Positions 1 to 7,916 of a stretch of DNA of 64,000 nt are shown one piece after another. The position numbers and the translations under genes were made by a program. This stretch comes from Alphaproteobacteria bacterium HGW-Alphaproteobacteria-18 (GTDB taxonomy: Bacteria > Pseudomonadota > Alphaproteobacteria > Caulobacterales > Hyphomonadaceae), in contig PHEH01000014.1 of NCBI GenBank assembly GCA_002841155.1, positions 181,147 through 245,146 of the forward strand. Reading direction: 5' to 3'. The notes beneath the pieces were generated by a model. It did not search any database and had not been told where the DNA came from. It saw nothing but the letters and a program-made list of their open reading frames with translations. Every line of letters begins with the position of its first letter. Positions within the stretch are counted from its first letter, which is position 1.

Positions 1-1
1 G

Positions 2-466
2 CGCCTCAACCGGCTCGTCAAGAAAGGCGCCTGCGCCGAAGCGATGCGCCATCTCGGCTTGCAGCCCTTCATCCTCCTCTCCGACAGCGAGATCGCCGCC
101 GGCGGGCGCGAGCGCGAGTCAACGCTGGGCGACACCTGCGAAGCGATCATCGCGGCGATCTATCTGGAAGGCGGGCTCAGCGCGGCGCGCAAATTCGTCG
201 AGCGCGCCTGGGCGCCGCAATTTGAAAATGTGCCGGCCGAAACCAGAGACCCCAAGACGCTGCTTCAGGAGTGGGCGCAGGGGCAGGGACATCCGCTCCC
301 GGATTATGTCGTCACCGGCCGCTCTGGCCCCGATCACGCCCCCCAATATGAGGTGGAAGTCCGTCTTGCCCATGGCAAGGCCGCTGCCGCTACCGGACCT
401 TCAAAACGCGAGGCGGAGCGTCATGCGGCCGCCCTGATGCTCAGAACACTGACAGGAACAGAATGA
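2..466 (+). CDS. rnc: Ribonuclease III, 5'-truncated by window edge
   Basis: This is the C-terminal part of RNase III, the double-strand-specific endoribonuclease that matures rRNA precursors and some mRNAs. The open frame is already running at base 2, so the N-terminus lies outside the window. Visible are the end of the catalytic RNase III domain, including the ESTLGDTCEAIIAAIYLEGG block with the conserved metal-binding Asp and Glu, and then a dsRNA-binding domain from about DPKTLLQEW to the end (AERHAAALML). The stop overlaps the era start codon (ATGA at 463-466), the usual rnc-era translational coupling. The family assignment is secure; the full length cannot be judged. Confidence 0.95.
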   Translation, partial: RLNRLVKKGACAEAMRHLGLQPFILLSDSEIAAGGRERESTLGDTCEAIIAAIYLEGGLSAARKFVERAWAPQFENVPAETRDPKTLLQEWAQGQGHPLPDYVVTGRSGPDHAPQYEVEVRLAHGKAAAATGPSKREAERHAAALMLRTLTGTE

Positions 467-1410
467 CCGAAACAGAAATCCGCCGGGCAGGTTTTTGCGC
501 CGTTATCGGCGCGCCCAATGCCGGCAAGTCCACGCTGACCAACCGCCTCGTCGGGGCCAAGGTCGCCATCGTCACCCACAAGGTGCAGACGACCCGCTTC
601 CCCGTGCGCGGTGTGGCGCAGGTGGGCGATACGCAGATCGTCATCGTCGATACGCCCGGCATCTTCGCCGCCAAGCGCCGGCTGGACCGTGCCATGGTGA
701 AGGCCGCCTGGGGCGGGGCCGATGAAGCCGATTGCGTCGTCCATCTGGTAGACGCCTCCGCCTGGGTCGCTGAACTCGCCGGCCGGCCGAGCGGCGCGCA
801 GCGCCATTCCCTCGAGGATGACCGCCGCGTGATCGAGCAGCTGAAGGAAGCGGGCAAGCGCGTCTTCCTCGCCCTCAACAAGATTGATCTCTTCCCGCAC
901 GATCAGGTGCTGCCCGTCATCGCCGCGCTCAGCGAGGCAGGCGTCTATGACGAGACCTTCCTGATCTCGGCGGAAAACGGGGAGGGCGTCGACAAGCTCG
1001 AAGCGGCCATCGCCGCGCGCATGCCCGAGGGCCCGGCACTCTATCCGCCTGATCAGATCGCAGACCTGCCGATGCGCCTGCTGGCGGCGGAGGTGACACG
1101 CGAGAAACTGATGCTGCGCCTGCATCAGGAGCTGCCCTACCAGCTGATGGTCGATACCGAATCCTGGGAAGAACGCGCCGATGGCTCTGTCCGTATACAG
1201 CAGGTCATCATTGTGGGCCGCGATGGCCACAAGGCGATGGTCCTCGGCAAGGGCGGCAGCCTGATCAAGGAAATCGGCCGTCAGGCCCGCCTTGATCTGA
1301 CACAGATGCTGGACCGCCCGGTGCATCTTTTCCTCTTCGTCAAGGTCGATGAGCGCTGGCAGGAAAAGCGCGAGCGCTATCAGGGGATCGGCCTGGAGTT
1401 TGATGTCTGA
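463..1410 (+). CDS. era: GTPase Era
   Basis: Era is an essential GTPase that binds the 3' end of 16S rRNA during 30S subunit assembly. The 315-residue protein shows the P-loop GAPNAGKST at 16-24, switch II DTPG at 63-66, NKID at 139-142, and a C-terminal KH domain around 245-275 (VIIVGRDGHKAMVLGKGG). It is slightly longer than E. coli Era because of an insertion near residues 100-120 in the G domain. The start overlaps the rnc stop, and recO remains follow after 6 bp, giving the conserved rnc-era-recO order. Confidence 0.97.
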   Translation: MTETEIRRAGFCAVIGAPNAGKSTLTNRLVGAKVAIVTHKVQTTRFPVRGVAQVGDTQIVIVDTPGIFAAKRRLDRAMVKAAWGGADEADCVVHLVDASAWVAELAGRPSGAQRHSLEDDRRVIEQLKEAGKRVFLALNKIDLFPHDQVLPVIAALSEAGVYDETFLISAENGEGVDKLEAAIAARMPEGPALYPPDQIADLPMRLLAAEVTREKLMLRLHQELPYQLMVDTESWEERADGSVRIQQVIIVGRDGHKAMVLGKGGSLIKEIGRQARLDLTQMLDRPVHLFLFVKVDERWQEKRERYQGIGLEFDV

Positions 1411-1416
1411 GGGTGC

Positions 1417-2101
1417 ATGAACTGGTCCGATGACGGAATAGTGCTGGGAGGGCGCCGCTTCGGGGAAGGCGGTCTCATCCTTGATGTGCTCACCCGTGAA
1501 AAGGGCCGCCGCTCCGGCCTCGTCTATGGCGGGGCCGAGTTGGACCGGCCGCCTCGACGACCAGCTCGGCCGTTTCGACGTGGCCGAAGCCCGCCAGGAC
1601 CGCGCCTCCCGCCTGCTCGATGACGCCGCCGCCCTCGCCGCGCTCTCGGCCATCACATCCCTGGTGCGTGGGGGCCTCAATGAGGGCGACGCTGCCGGCT
1701 CCAGCCTCTATGAGGCCACCACCCTGCTGCTTGATCAGCTCACCCAGCCCGATGTCTGGCCCGCGCTCTATGTGCGCTGGGAGATGGGCCTCCTCTCCGC
1801 GCTCGGCTTCGGGCTCGACCTGCAGGAATGCGCCGTCAGCGGCGCCAATGACGGCCTCACCCACGTTTCCCCGCGCACAGGCCGCGCCGTCCGGGGCTCA
1901 GAGGCCGAGCCCTATGTCGACCGCCTGTTCGCGCTGCCCGCTTTCCTGATTGATCCGAAAGCGGACGTTTTCCCTGGCGACATCGCCGCCGGCCTGCGCC
2001 TCACGGGCCATTTCATCGAAAGCCGCCTCTTCGCCTCTGTCCATCGTGGCCTCCCGCCCGAGCGCGAGCGGTTGCTGAGGCGCATCAGCGCGCTCGGCTG
2101 A
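1417..2101 (+). pseudogene. recO: DNA repair protein RecO, apparently disrupted by deletion/frameshift
   Basis: RecO loads RecA in the RecFOR gap-repair pathway. Codons from ATG 1417 give a normal RecO N-terminus ([20 protein letters not shown], then [19 protein letters not shown]). Homology then continues one frame over, from about 1545 ([18 protein letters not shown]) to the stop at 2101. In intact RecO proteins some 16-18 residues of the OB-fold (the basic stretch, PGN and the following strand) lie between GLVYGG and the W-RLDDQLG block; here they are missing. The pattern fits loss of about 50 bp, not divisible by three, near 1535-1545. Neither frame alone gives a full protein. A sequencing or assembly error is the main alternative. 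Confidence 0.8.
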
Positions 2102-2187
2102 AGCAGGCCGTTCAGAAAGTATTCAGGCTTGGCTCTGATATGTCCGGCCGGGGAGTTGAGTTACATCAACACAAGAAGGCTGATGAC

Positions 2188-2376
2188 ATGAAATCCGTAC
2201 TGACCCTCGCCAGCGCCGCGCTGGCACTGGCCCTCACAGGCTGCATCTCTGTGTCCGACACTTCGGCGGCCTCCACCAAGGTTCAGGAGAATACCGACAT
2301 TGCCATCCGCGTTTGCGGCGGGGCGGACAATGTGGCCGAGGTCAACCGCGAAGGCTATCGCTGCAAAGCGAGCTGA
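2188..2376 (+). CDS. Small predicted lipoprotein
   Basis: The 62-residue product has a lipoprotein signal peptide (MKSVLTLASAALALALTGC) with lipobox LTGC, so it is predicted to be lipidated at Cys19. The mature part is about 44 residues and ends with a second cysteine (YRCKAS). I chose ATG 2188 over the upstream in-frame ATG at 2140 because only the shorter form puts the signal peptide at the N-terminus. No family is recognised. It sits between recO and the oppositely oriented extensin-like gene, so it is probably monocistronic. Confidence 0.75.
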   Translation: MKSVLTLASAALALALTGCISVSDTSAASTKVQENTDIAIRVCGGADNVAEVNREGYRCKAS

Positions 2377-2440
2377 TCTGGCGATCCATGGGACTTGAAG
2401 GAGGGCTGGGAGGCCATGCTTCCCGGCCTTTCCGGCCGGC

Positions 2441-3124
2441 TCACCGGCACACCATCCCCCGCCCCATATCCATATGAAAATGGTCGGCATGCGCGGCGTT
2501 ATACTCCGGCCCCAGTGTCACCGAGAACAGCCCGCACGCCCCCTCATGCACACGCTTCAGGAACTTCTCTTCCTTGCCGCCCTTGCCCCAATGGGTCTCC
2601 ACATCAATCACCCGCCCATCCTCCAGCCGGAAGCCGGAAATATCGATGGCATTGCCAAAGGCATGCTGCGAGAGGCGCCGCGAGCCGGCAATGTTGCGGC
2701 AGGAAAAGCTGCCATAAGTCTCGATCCGCGCCAGCGGCGAGTCAAAGATTTCCACAGCCGCCGGGCGCACCACATGGCGCTCCCACATATACACAGCGGC
2801 GCTCTGCGCGCAGGTCATCTGCAGTGTGCCCGAATAGGGCGTCAGGCTCTGGTCCAGCGTCAGGGCGTCAAACAGGCCGCATGTCTCGCCATGGGGGGTG
2901 TCTTCCAGCGGCGTATAGGCCACCCCGGCCTCATCCAGCGCGATGAAACAGGCCTCCCGGTTACCCTTCAGCCGCAACAGCTGCGCATAGGTGGCAATTC
3001 CCGGCTTGTAGGTCAGGTCAATCGGCGCAAACGGGTTATGCCGCTGCGGCAGCGCATAGAGGAACACCCCGGCAATCGCGGCAATCAGGATCGCATACGC
3101 CAAGAAGATACTGATTCCACGCAT
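2441..3124 (-). CDS. Extensin-like (PF06904-type) putative peptidoglycan peptidase
   Basis: A 227-residue protein with one N-terminal membrane segment (residues 5-25, FLAYAILIAAIAGVFLYALP) and a periplasmic domain of the bacterial extensin-like family. That family is related in fold to the LAS/VanY metallopeptidases. Candidate zinc ligands are visible in SQHAFGNAIDISGF (His and Asp) and HADHFHMD near the C-terminus. Several cysteines (ACF, TCG, MTC, SCR, ACG, VCR) suggest disulfides. It may act on cell wall; that activity is inferred from the family fold. It is divergent from parC, with a 133-bp shared upstream region. Confidence 0.85.
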   Translation of the reverse strand: MRGISIFLAYAILIAAIAGVFLYALPQRHNPFAPIDLTYKPGIATYAQLLRLKGNREACFIALDEAGVAYTPLEDTPHGETCGLFDALTLDQSLTPYSGTLQMTCAQSAAVYMWERHVVRPAAVEIFDSPLARIETYGSFSCRNIAGSRRLSQHAFGNAIDISGFRLEDGRVIDVETHWGKGGKEEKFLKRVHEGACGLFSVTLGPEYNAAHADHFHMDMGRGMVCR

Positions 3125-3151
3125 ATATGCAGCAGATGCCTTCTAGGTTTC

Positions 3152-3178
3152 TTAACCAAACGCCAGTTTCTGTTAACC
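3152..3178. promoter_or_regulatory. Two TTAACC direct repeats between extensin-like gene and parC
   Basis: TTAACC occurs at 3152-3157 and again at 3173-3178, 21 bp apart (two helical turns), in the divergent promoter region. TTAACC resembles half of the alphaproteobacterial CtrA box (TTAACCAT), but neither copy matches the full site and the spacing is not the classical TTAA-N7-TTAA. This is a weak candidate regulatory site. Confidence 0.25.
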
Positions 3179-3257
3179 TGAGCCGGTTCGTGAGTCGGGG
3201 CCCATCCTGACCCGCAAACCCGCACCAGAATGTGGCGAGACCTGCAACGAGGCCAGA

Positions 3258-5492
3258 ATGTCCAAATCTACCGCCGAGCCCCCAGCCGACCGGATCATCA
3301 ATGAACCGATGAGCGAAGCGCTGTCCAAGCGCTATCTCGCCTATGCGCTCTCCACGATCACGTCCCGCGCGCTGCCCGATGTGCGCGATGGCCTCAAGCC
3401 CGTTCAGCGCCGCATCCTCTACGGCATGCGCGTCCTGCGGCTCGATCCCGAAGGCGGCTACCGCAAATGCGCCAAGATCGTCGGCGATGTCATGGGTAAC
3501 TACCACCCCCATGGCGACAGCTCGATCTATGACACGCTGGTCCGCCTCGCCCAGGATTTCAACGTCCGCTATCCCCTCGTCGATGGTCAGGGCAACTTCG
3601 GCAATATCGACGGCGACAGCGCCGCCGCCTACCGCTACACCGAAGCGCGGATGACACGCGGCGCCGAGCTGCTGATGGAAGGCCTTGACGAAAACGCCGT
3701 CGATTTCCGCCCCAACTATGCCGAAAATGACGAGGAGCCCGTCGTCCTGCCGGCCGGCTTCCCGAACCTTCTGGCCAATGGCGCCACCGGCATCGCCGTC
3801 GGCATGGCGACCTCCATCCCGCCACATAACGTTGCCGAAATCATCGATGCGGCCCGCCACCTGATCGAAAAGCCAAAGGCGACCACTGAAGAACTCATGG
3901 AGTTTGTTCAGGGGCCGGACTTTCCCACCGGCGGCGTCATCGTCGAAGACCGCGCCTCCATGCTGGAAGCCTATGAGACCGGCCGGGGCGCCTTCCGCAT
4001 GCGCGCCCGCTGGCATGTCGAGGATACCGGCCGGGGCACTTACCAGATCATCGTCACCGAGATCCCGTATCAGGTCCAGAAATCGCGCCTCCTGGAAAAG
4101 CTCTCAGAGCTTCTGGAAGCCAAGAAGGTGCCGCTCCTGGAAGATGTGCGGGATGAGTCCGCCGAGGATGTCCGCCTCGTGCTGATCCCGCGCGCCAAGA
4201 CGGTCGAGCCCGGCGTGCTGATGGAAAGCCTCTTCCGGACCTGCGATCTGGAAACGCGCTTCAGCATGAACATGAACGTGCTCCATAAGGGCGCGCCCCA
4301 GGTCATGGGCCTGCGCGACGTGCTCCAGGCCTATCTCGACCACCGCCGCGAAGTCGTCGTGCGCCGGGCCGAGTTCCGCCTCGACAAGATCGAAAAGCGC
4401 CTCCACATCCTGGAAGGCTTCCTGAAAGCCTATCTCAATATTGATGAAGTCATCCGCATCATCCGCACCGAGGACGAGCCCAAGCCCGTCCTGATGAAGC
4501 GCTTCAAGATTTCCGATATTCAGGCCGAAGCGATCCTCAATCTCCGCCTGCGCGCCTTGCGCAAGCTCGAAGAAATGGAGATCCAGGGCGAGCATACCAA
4601 ACTCACCGAAGAGCGCGACGAACTCGTCCAGCTGATCGGCTCGGTCCGCCGCCAGTGGACGCGCGTCTCGAAGGAGCTCAAAGCCGCCCGCGACGAATTT
4701 GATCCGTCCACCGCGCTCGGCCGCCGCCGCGCCACCTTTGAACAGGCGCCCACAGTTGACCTCGCCGCTGCGCTGGAAGCCACCCGCCCGAAGGAGCCGG
4801 TCACGGTCGTCCTCTCTGCCCAGGGCTGGATTCGCGGTATGAAAGGCCACGGCCTTGATCCTGATACGATCAAGTTCAAGGAAGGCGACGGGCCGAGCTT
4901 CACCGAAGAAGTGATGACCACAGACAAGCTCGTCTTCATGTCGTCGGATGGGCGCGCCTTTATGCTTTCGGCTGATAAGCTGCCTGGCGGGCGCGGGCAT
5001 GGCGAGCCGATCCGCATTTCGATCGAGCTTGAAGACAATGTCGCCATCGTCAACATGTTCAAGTTCGAGCCCGAGCGCAAACGCGTGATGGCATCGTCTT
5101 CGGGCTATGGCTTCGTTATTCCGGAGGCGGAGCTTGAGTCAAACCGCAAGGCGGGCAAGCAGATCGTCAATACCGGCGGGGGCCATCTCAATGTCTGCGT
5201 CCCGGTGCTGGGTGATATGATCGCCGTCGTCGGCACCAACCGGAAGATGCTGATCTTCCCGCTCAAAGACCTGCCCGAAATGCCGCGCGGCAAGGGCAAC
5301 AAGCTCCAGTCCTATAGCGGCGGCGCCGAACTCGCCGACCTCATCACCTTCGACAAGCGCGACGGCCTGATCGTCGTCACCGGCGGCCGCTTCCGCGCCT
5401 TCGAAGACTGGAAAGACTGGAAAGGCCAGCGTGCCCAGGCCGGCAAAGTCGTCCCCAAGGGCTTCCCGCGCACAGGCACGTTCAGCGGGTAA
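3258..5492 (+). CDS. parC: DNA topoisomerase IV subunit A
   Basis: ParC is the DNA-cleaving subunit of topoisomerase IV, which decatenates daughter chromosomes together with ParE. The 744-residue protein starts with the winged-helix breakage-reunion domain. The active-site tyrosine is Tyr127 in [15 protein letters not shown]. The conserved [20 protein letters not shown] and [15 protein letters not shown] blocks lie at 38-57 and 80-94. A long coiled-coil region (about 360-480) is followed by a beta-pinwheel C-terminal domain. The absence of a GyrA-box (QRRGGKG) favours ParC over GyrA. An inverted-repeat element begins 24 bp after the stop. Confidence 0.95.
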   Translation: MSKSTAEPPADRIINEPMSEALSKRYLAYALSTITSRALPDVRDGLKPVQRRILYGMRVLRLDPEGGYRKCAKIVGDVMGNYHPHGDSSIYDTLVRLAQDFNVRYPLVDGQGNFGNIDGDSAAAYRYTEARMTRGAELLMEGLDENAVDFRPNYAENDEEPVVLPAGFPNLLANGATGIAVGMATSIPPHNVAEIIDAARHLIEKPKATTEELMEFVQGPDFPTGGVIVEDRASMLEAYETGRGAFRMRARWHVEDTGRGTYQIIVTEIPYQVQKSRLLEKLSELLEAKKVPLLEDVRDESAEDVRLVLIPRAKTVEPGVLMESLFRTCDLETRFSMNMNVLHKGAPQVMGLRDVLQAYLDHRREVVVRRAEFRLDKIEKRLHILEGFLKAYLNIDEVIRIIRTEDEPKPVLMKRFKISDIQAEAILNLRLRALRKLEEMEIQGEHTKLTEERDELVQLIGSVRRQWTRVSKELKAARDEFDPSTALGRRRATFEQAPTVDLAAALEATRPKEPVTVVLSAQGWIRGMKGHGLDPDTIKFKEGDGPSFTEEVMTTDKLVFMSSDGRAFMLSADKLPGGRGHGEPIRISIELEDNVAIVNMFKFEPERKRVMASSSGYGFVIPEAELESNRKAGKQIVNTGGGHLNVCVPVLGDMIAVVGTNRKMLIFPLKDLPEMPRGKGNKLQSYSGGAELADLITFDKRDGLIVVTGGRFRAFEDWKDWKGQRAQAGKVVPKGFPRTGTFSG

Positions 5493-5516
5493 TCCCGAAC
5501 GCTTGATTTCTGCTGT

Positions 5517-5648
5517 GAGCCACCCCACCCCATCCCTCCCCATAGTCATGGGGAGGGAGCAAGTCGTGCAGATCGAGAACTCACCCCTCCCCACAAAGCA
5601 ACACGTCCCCTCCCCATGACTATGGGGAGGGCTAGGGTGGGGCTGCTC
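5517..5648. repeat. Nested inverted-repeat element, copy 1 (REP/MITE-like)
   Basis: Two arms of about 40 bp form an inverted repeat (GAGCCACCCC at the left edge, GGGTGGGGCTGCTC at the right). Each arm also contains its own perfect palindrome: CCCTCCCCAT-AGTC-ATGGGGAGGG at 5534-5557 and CCCTCCCCAT-GACT-ATGGGGAGGG at 5608-5631. The loop of one is the reverse complement of the other, so the arms are true inverted copies. The spacer contains GAGAACTCACCCCTCCCCAC, which recurs in copy 3 at 63785. It contains no transposase gene and lies 24 bp after the parC stop. Confidence 0.9.
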
Positions 5649-5689
5649 TCAATTCCGGAACAGCCTATCCAACCATTCCCACCCCCGCC

Positions 5690-5780
5690 GCTCCAAAAAT
5701 CTCCAATTCTGCCAACCCCTTGCAAATAATCCCCCAAAATCCTCCCCACCCCCTCCGCGGGCGGACATATACTCCTCCCC
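5690..5780 (+). promoter_or_regulatory. Conserved leader/promoter with palindrome, probably leaderless
   Basis: About 90 bp upstream of the ATG at 5781 aligns with the sequence upstream of the ATG at 63990. The shared core is CACCCCCTCCGC-NN-GCGGAC followed by TATACT here and TAAACT there. TCCGC (5754-5758) and GCGGA (5761-5765) form a palindrome whose two central bases differ between the copies. The -10-like TATACT at 5768-5773 is only 7 bp from the ATG, so a transcript would begin at or next to the start codon. No Shine-Dalgarno sequence and no clear -35 are visible. Confidence 0.6.
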
Positions 5781-6197
5781 ATGCCGAGCTTCACGCGCTT
5801 CCGCAGACATCCAGACTTCGCCGGGTTCTTTGACCTGGTGCATCCCTTCTTCTGGCCGGTGCTGTTCTGGCAACTCATCCGCGCGTCGAAATACATTGCC
5901 ACGCTCGGCTGCCGCGAAGCCCTTGTGGATGTAAACTGGTGGGGCCAGGTCACCATCGCCTTCCTCGGCGACCGCGATCCCAGCCCCTCCGCCTACAGAC
6001 CACTTGAGCCCGCGCGGGCGCACTGGAGCGATCCCTGTTGGTCCACCTCTGTTCCCGCAGACCTTCTCCCCGAAACGCAACGCCTCATCTGCCCCCGCAC
6101 TTGCGGGGGCTTCGAGAGAAAAGCGTTTGCACGTCAAACGCCCCGAGAAGGAATGAAGGGGGCCTTCACCCCCAAGGCGACCGCCGACACCTCCTAG
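5781..6197 (+). CDS. Conserved-looking small W-rich protein of unknown function
   Basis: A 138-residue ORF of unknown function. Residues 1-95 look like a genuine protein: a basic N-terminus (MPSFTRFRRHPDF), an aromatic hydrophobic segment (LVHPFFWPVLFWQL) that could be membrane-associated, and VNWWGQVTIAFLGDRDPSP. From about residue 100 the frame runs through a hairpin-rich repeat (6091-6180) and composition changes, so the C-terminus may be an extension into repeat DNA. The start is supported by the conserved leader, which aligns with a second locus starting ATGTCGCGCTT at 63990. I do not recognise the family. Confidence 0.6.
   Translation: MPSFTRFRRHPDFAGFFDLVHPFFWPVLFWQLIRASKYIATLGCREALVDVNWWGQVTIAFLGDRDPSPSAYRPLEPARAHWSDPCWSTSVPADLLPETQRLICPRTCGGFERKAFARQTPREGMKGAFTPKATADTS
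6091..6176. repeat. Cluster of three short palindromes inside the 3' end of the 5781 ORF
   Basis: Three consecutive hairpin-forming sequences are present: GCCCCCGCA-CT-TGCGGGGGC (6091-6110), GCGTTTG-CACGT-CAAACGC (6123-6141), and TGAAGG-GGG-CCTTCA followed by ACCCCC (about 6154-6172). Together they look like a composite intergenic repeat overlapping the predicted coding end. No second copy is seen in the window. Confidence 0.55.
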
Positions 6198-6273
6198 TTT
6201 TCAATGCGCCCCGAATTCAGCCCCGCACACCGGCCAGCCCAAGCTGCGTCCGGCCAAAACGGCTGCGCGTTTC

Positions 6274-7023
6274 TTAAAGCCGCTCCATCACCGCGCGCAT
6301 CAACGGCCCGATATCCGTATTCAGCACCAGATCCGCATACGGATCTTGCTCCGTCGCCTCGCGGTTCACAATAGCGAGGTCCGATCCGGCCTTCTTGGCC
6401 ACCAGAGGCAGGCTCACGGCCGGATACACCACGAGGGACGAGCCGAGCACCAGGAACAGGTCTGCCAGCAGCGCCTCCTCGGTTGCCCGCGCCATCTCGT
6501 CTTCGGGCATCGGCTGGCCAAAGGAAATCGTCGCGGTCTTCACAAGGCCGGTGCAGAAGATGCAGGTGATGTCGTCATCGGCTTCCCAGCGGTGGCGCAG
6601 CGCTTCGAGTTCATACCGCTTCCCGCAATTGAGGCATTTGGCATAGCTCGCATTGCCGTGCACCTCGATCACCTTGCTGTCCGGCACGCCGGAATCCTGG
6701 TGGAGATTGTCGACATTCTGCGTGATGACGCTCGTCACCTTGCCCGCCTCCACCAGCTGCGCGACGGCAAAATGCCCGGCATTGGGCGAGGCGCCGGTCC
6801 AGCCGGCGGTGCGGTTGAACACGCGCGTCCAGGCTTCGCGCCGCGCATCGCGTGAGGCCACGAAATCCTGAAACATGATCGGCTTCATCTTGCTCCACAC
6901 CCCGCCGGGCGAGCGGAAGTCCGGAATGCCGCTTTCGGTCGAAATGCCCGCGCCGGTAAACACCACAACACGGTGGGCATTGCGGATCAGCTGGGCGAGG
7001 TCATTTGCATCAGTCTCGGTCAT
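6274..7023 (-). CDS. cobB: NAD-dependent protein deacylase, sirtuin family
   Basis: A 249-residue SIR2-family enzyme that removes acyl groups from lysines while consuming NAD+. NAD-binding motifs are GAGISTESGIPDFR (24-37) and TQNVDNLH (101-108). The catalytic His is His122 (VIEVHGN). The structural zinc is held by Cys130/Cys133 (CLNCG) and Cys154/Cys157 (CIFC). GSSLVVYPA (194 onward) completes the Rossmann site. The usual Tyr/Arg desuccinylase pair is not evident from inspection, so substrate preference is open. It is transcribed alone, convergent with the 5781 ORF. Confidence 0.93.
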   Translation of the reverse strand: MTETDANDLAQLIRNAHRVVVFTGAGISTESGIPDFRSPGGVWSKMKPIMFQDFVASRDARREAWTRVFNRTAGWTGASPNAGHFAVAQLVEAGKVTSVITQNVDNLHQDSGVPDSKVIEVHGNASYAKCLNCGKRYELEALRHRWEADDDITCIFCTGLVKTATISFGQPMPEDEMARATEEALLADLFLVLGSSLVVYPAVSLPLVAKKAGSDLAIVNREATEQDPYADLVLNTDIGPLMRAVMERL

Positions 7024-7056
7024 GCGGCTGAGGCTACACAGATTTCGCGCCGCCTT

Positions 7057-7527
7057 CTAGCGGAACATACCTTCGCGCAGATTGATGCCATGCTCCAGGA
7101 ACGCCTTCAGGCAACACAGCATCTGCATCCATCCGCCCTTGTTGCTAAGCGTGGATTTCAGCCCCTCCGGCGTCTGCCGCCAGCCTTCTTCGGCAATCGA
7201 AACCAGAGTGCGCCCGTCCTCCAATGCTTCAAACCGCATCGTCACCTGCGTCTGGTAAGAGCCCGCTGCGCCGCCGGGTTCTGCGGCCGTGTCGCTCGCA
7301 TCCCAGTGCAGGATGATGCGCTTGTTCTTTTCCACTTCGGCCACATATACCGGGAAGGCACCGGGGAAATCCGCGAAGTCCCAGGTCACCGTCGCCCCGG
7401 TTTCCAGCCGCCCCTGGGCGCCACCGGTCGTGAAATAGCCGGAGAGTTTTTCCGGATTCACCACCGCCTCGAACACATCTTCGACGGGCCGCGCTATTCG
7501 CCCGCTCACTTCAAATTTCAAATCCAT
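7057..7527 (-). CDS. AHSA1/SRPBCC-domain protein
   Basis: A 156-residue START/Bet v1-like protein of the activator-of-Hsp90-ATPase-homologue family, which has a hydrophobic ligand cavity but no defined reaction. Characteristic features are IARPVEDVFEAVVNPEKLSGYF at the N-terminus and the C-terminal GWMQMLCCLKAFLEHG helix. ATG 7527 is chosen because a GGAGG lies 8 bp upstream; an in-frame ATG at 7560 would extend into the operator palindrome. It is divergent from an ArsR-type regulator. AHSA1 and ArsR genes are very often paired, and the regulator probably controls both. Confidence 0.85.
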   Translation of the reverse strand: MDLKFEVSGRIARPVEDVFEAVVNPEKLSGYFTTGGAQGRLETGATVTWDFADFPGAFPVYVAEVEKNKRIILHWDASDTAAEPGGAAGSYQTQVTMRFEALEDGRTLVSIAEEGWRQTPEGLKSTLSNKGGWMQMLCCLKAFLEHGINLREGMFR

Positions 7528-7561
7528 GATCCTTGCCTCCGGGTCTTGATCTTCGCCCAAT

Positions 7562-7583
7562 CATGTTATAAAAATATAACATG
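7562..7583. promoter_or_regulatory. Perfect palindrome, candidate ArsR operator
   Basis: CATGTTATA-AAAA-TATAACATG is a perfect 9+4+9 inverted repeat between the divergent AHSA1 and ArsR genes. Its right end contains the ATG of the ArsR gene (7581-7583), so a bound repressor would sit on the start codon and block both directions. The AT-rich palindrome is typical of an ArsR-family operator; binding itself is inferred. Confidence 0.7.
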
Positions 7584-7916
7584 TCAAGTGTGATCACCGA
7601 AACCAGTGAAGACCTCATCTTCAAAGCGCTCGCCGCCCCGGTGCGCCGCGCCATCCTCGATGCTTTGAAAGATAACCCTCAGACCACCACCGAGCTCTGC
7701 GCCCGCTTTCCACACATTGATCGCACCACGGTGATGCAGCATCTCAAGGTGCTTGAAAGCGCCGATCTGGTGATCGCCCACAAGGTCGGCCGGGTGCGTT
7801 GGAACCATCTCAACGCCCTGCCGATCAAGGCTATCCATGACCGCTGGATCGGCCCGCATGCCGCTGCCGCTGTGAGCATGCTGTCGGCGCTGAAAGCGGA
7901 TATGGAGCGCGGCTAG
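7581..7916 (+). CDS. ArsR-family winged-helix transcriptional regulator
   Basis: A 111-residue helix-turn-helix protein of the ArsR/SmtB type. The N-terminal LIFKALAAPVRRAILDALK and the recognition region HIDRTTVMQHLKVLESADLV are typical, followed by the beta-wing VGRVRWNHL. No cysteine metal-sensing motif of the ELCVCDL type is present (ELCARF instead), so it is more likely one of the SRPBCC-linked ArsR regulators than a metal sensor. The start codon lies inside the operator palindrome and has no Shine-Dalgarno sequence, which suggests a leaderless mRNA. Its 3' end overlaps the convergent VIT1 gene by 4 bp. Confidence 0.88.
   Translation: MSSVITETSEDLIFKALAAPVRRAILDALKDNPQTTTELCARFPHIDRTTVMQHLKVLESADLVIAHKVGRVRWNHLNALPIKAIHDRWIGPHAAAAVSMLSALKADMERG

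Noticed and set aside
421..1680. 419-codon antisense ORF opposite era and recO
   Set aside because: It is a GC-rich shadow frame of era/recO; its product has no recognisable domain, while the plus strand has clear Era motifs.
5649..6137. 162-codon minus-strand ORF opposite the 5781 gene
   Set aside because: The plus-strand gene has a conserved leader and start shared with 63990; the minus-strand frame starts inside repeat-like DNA.
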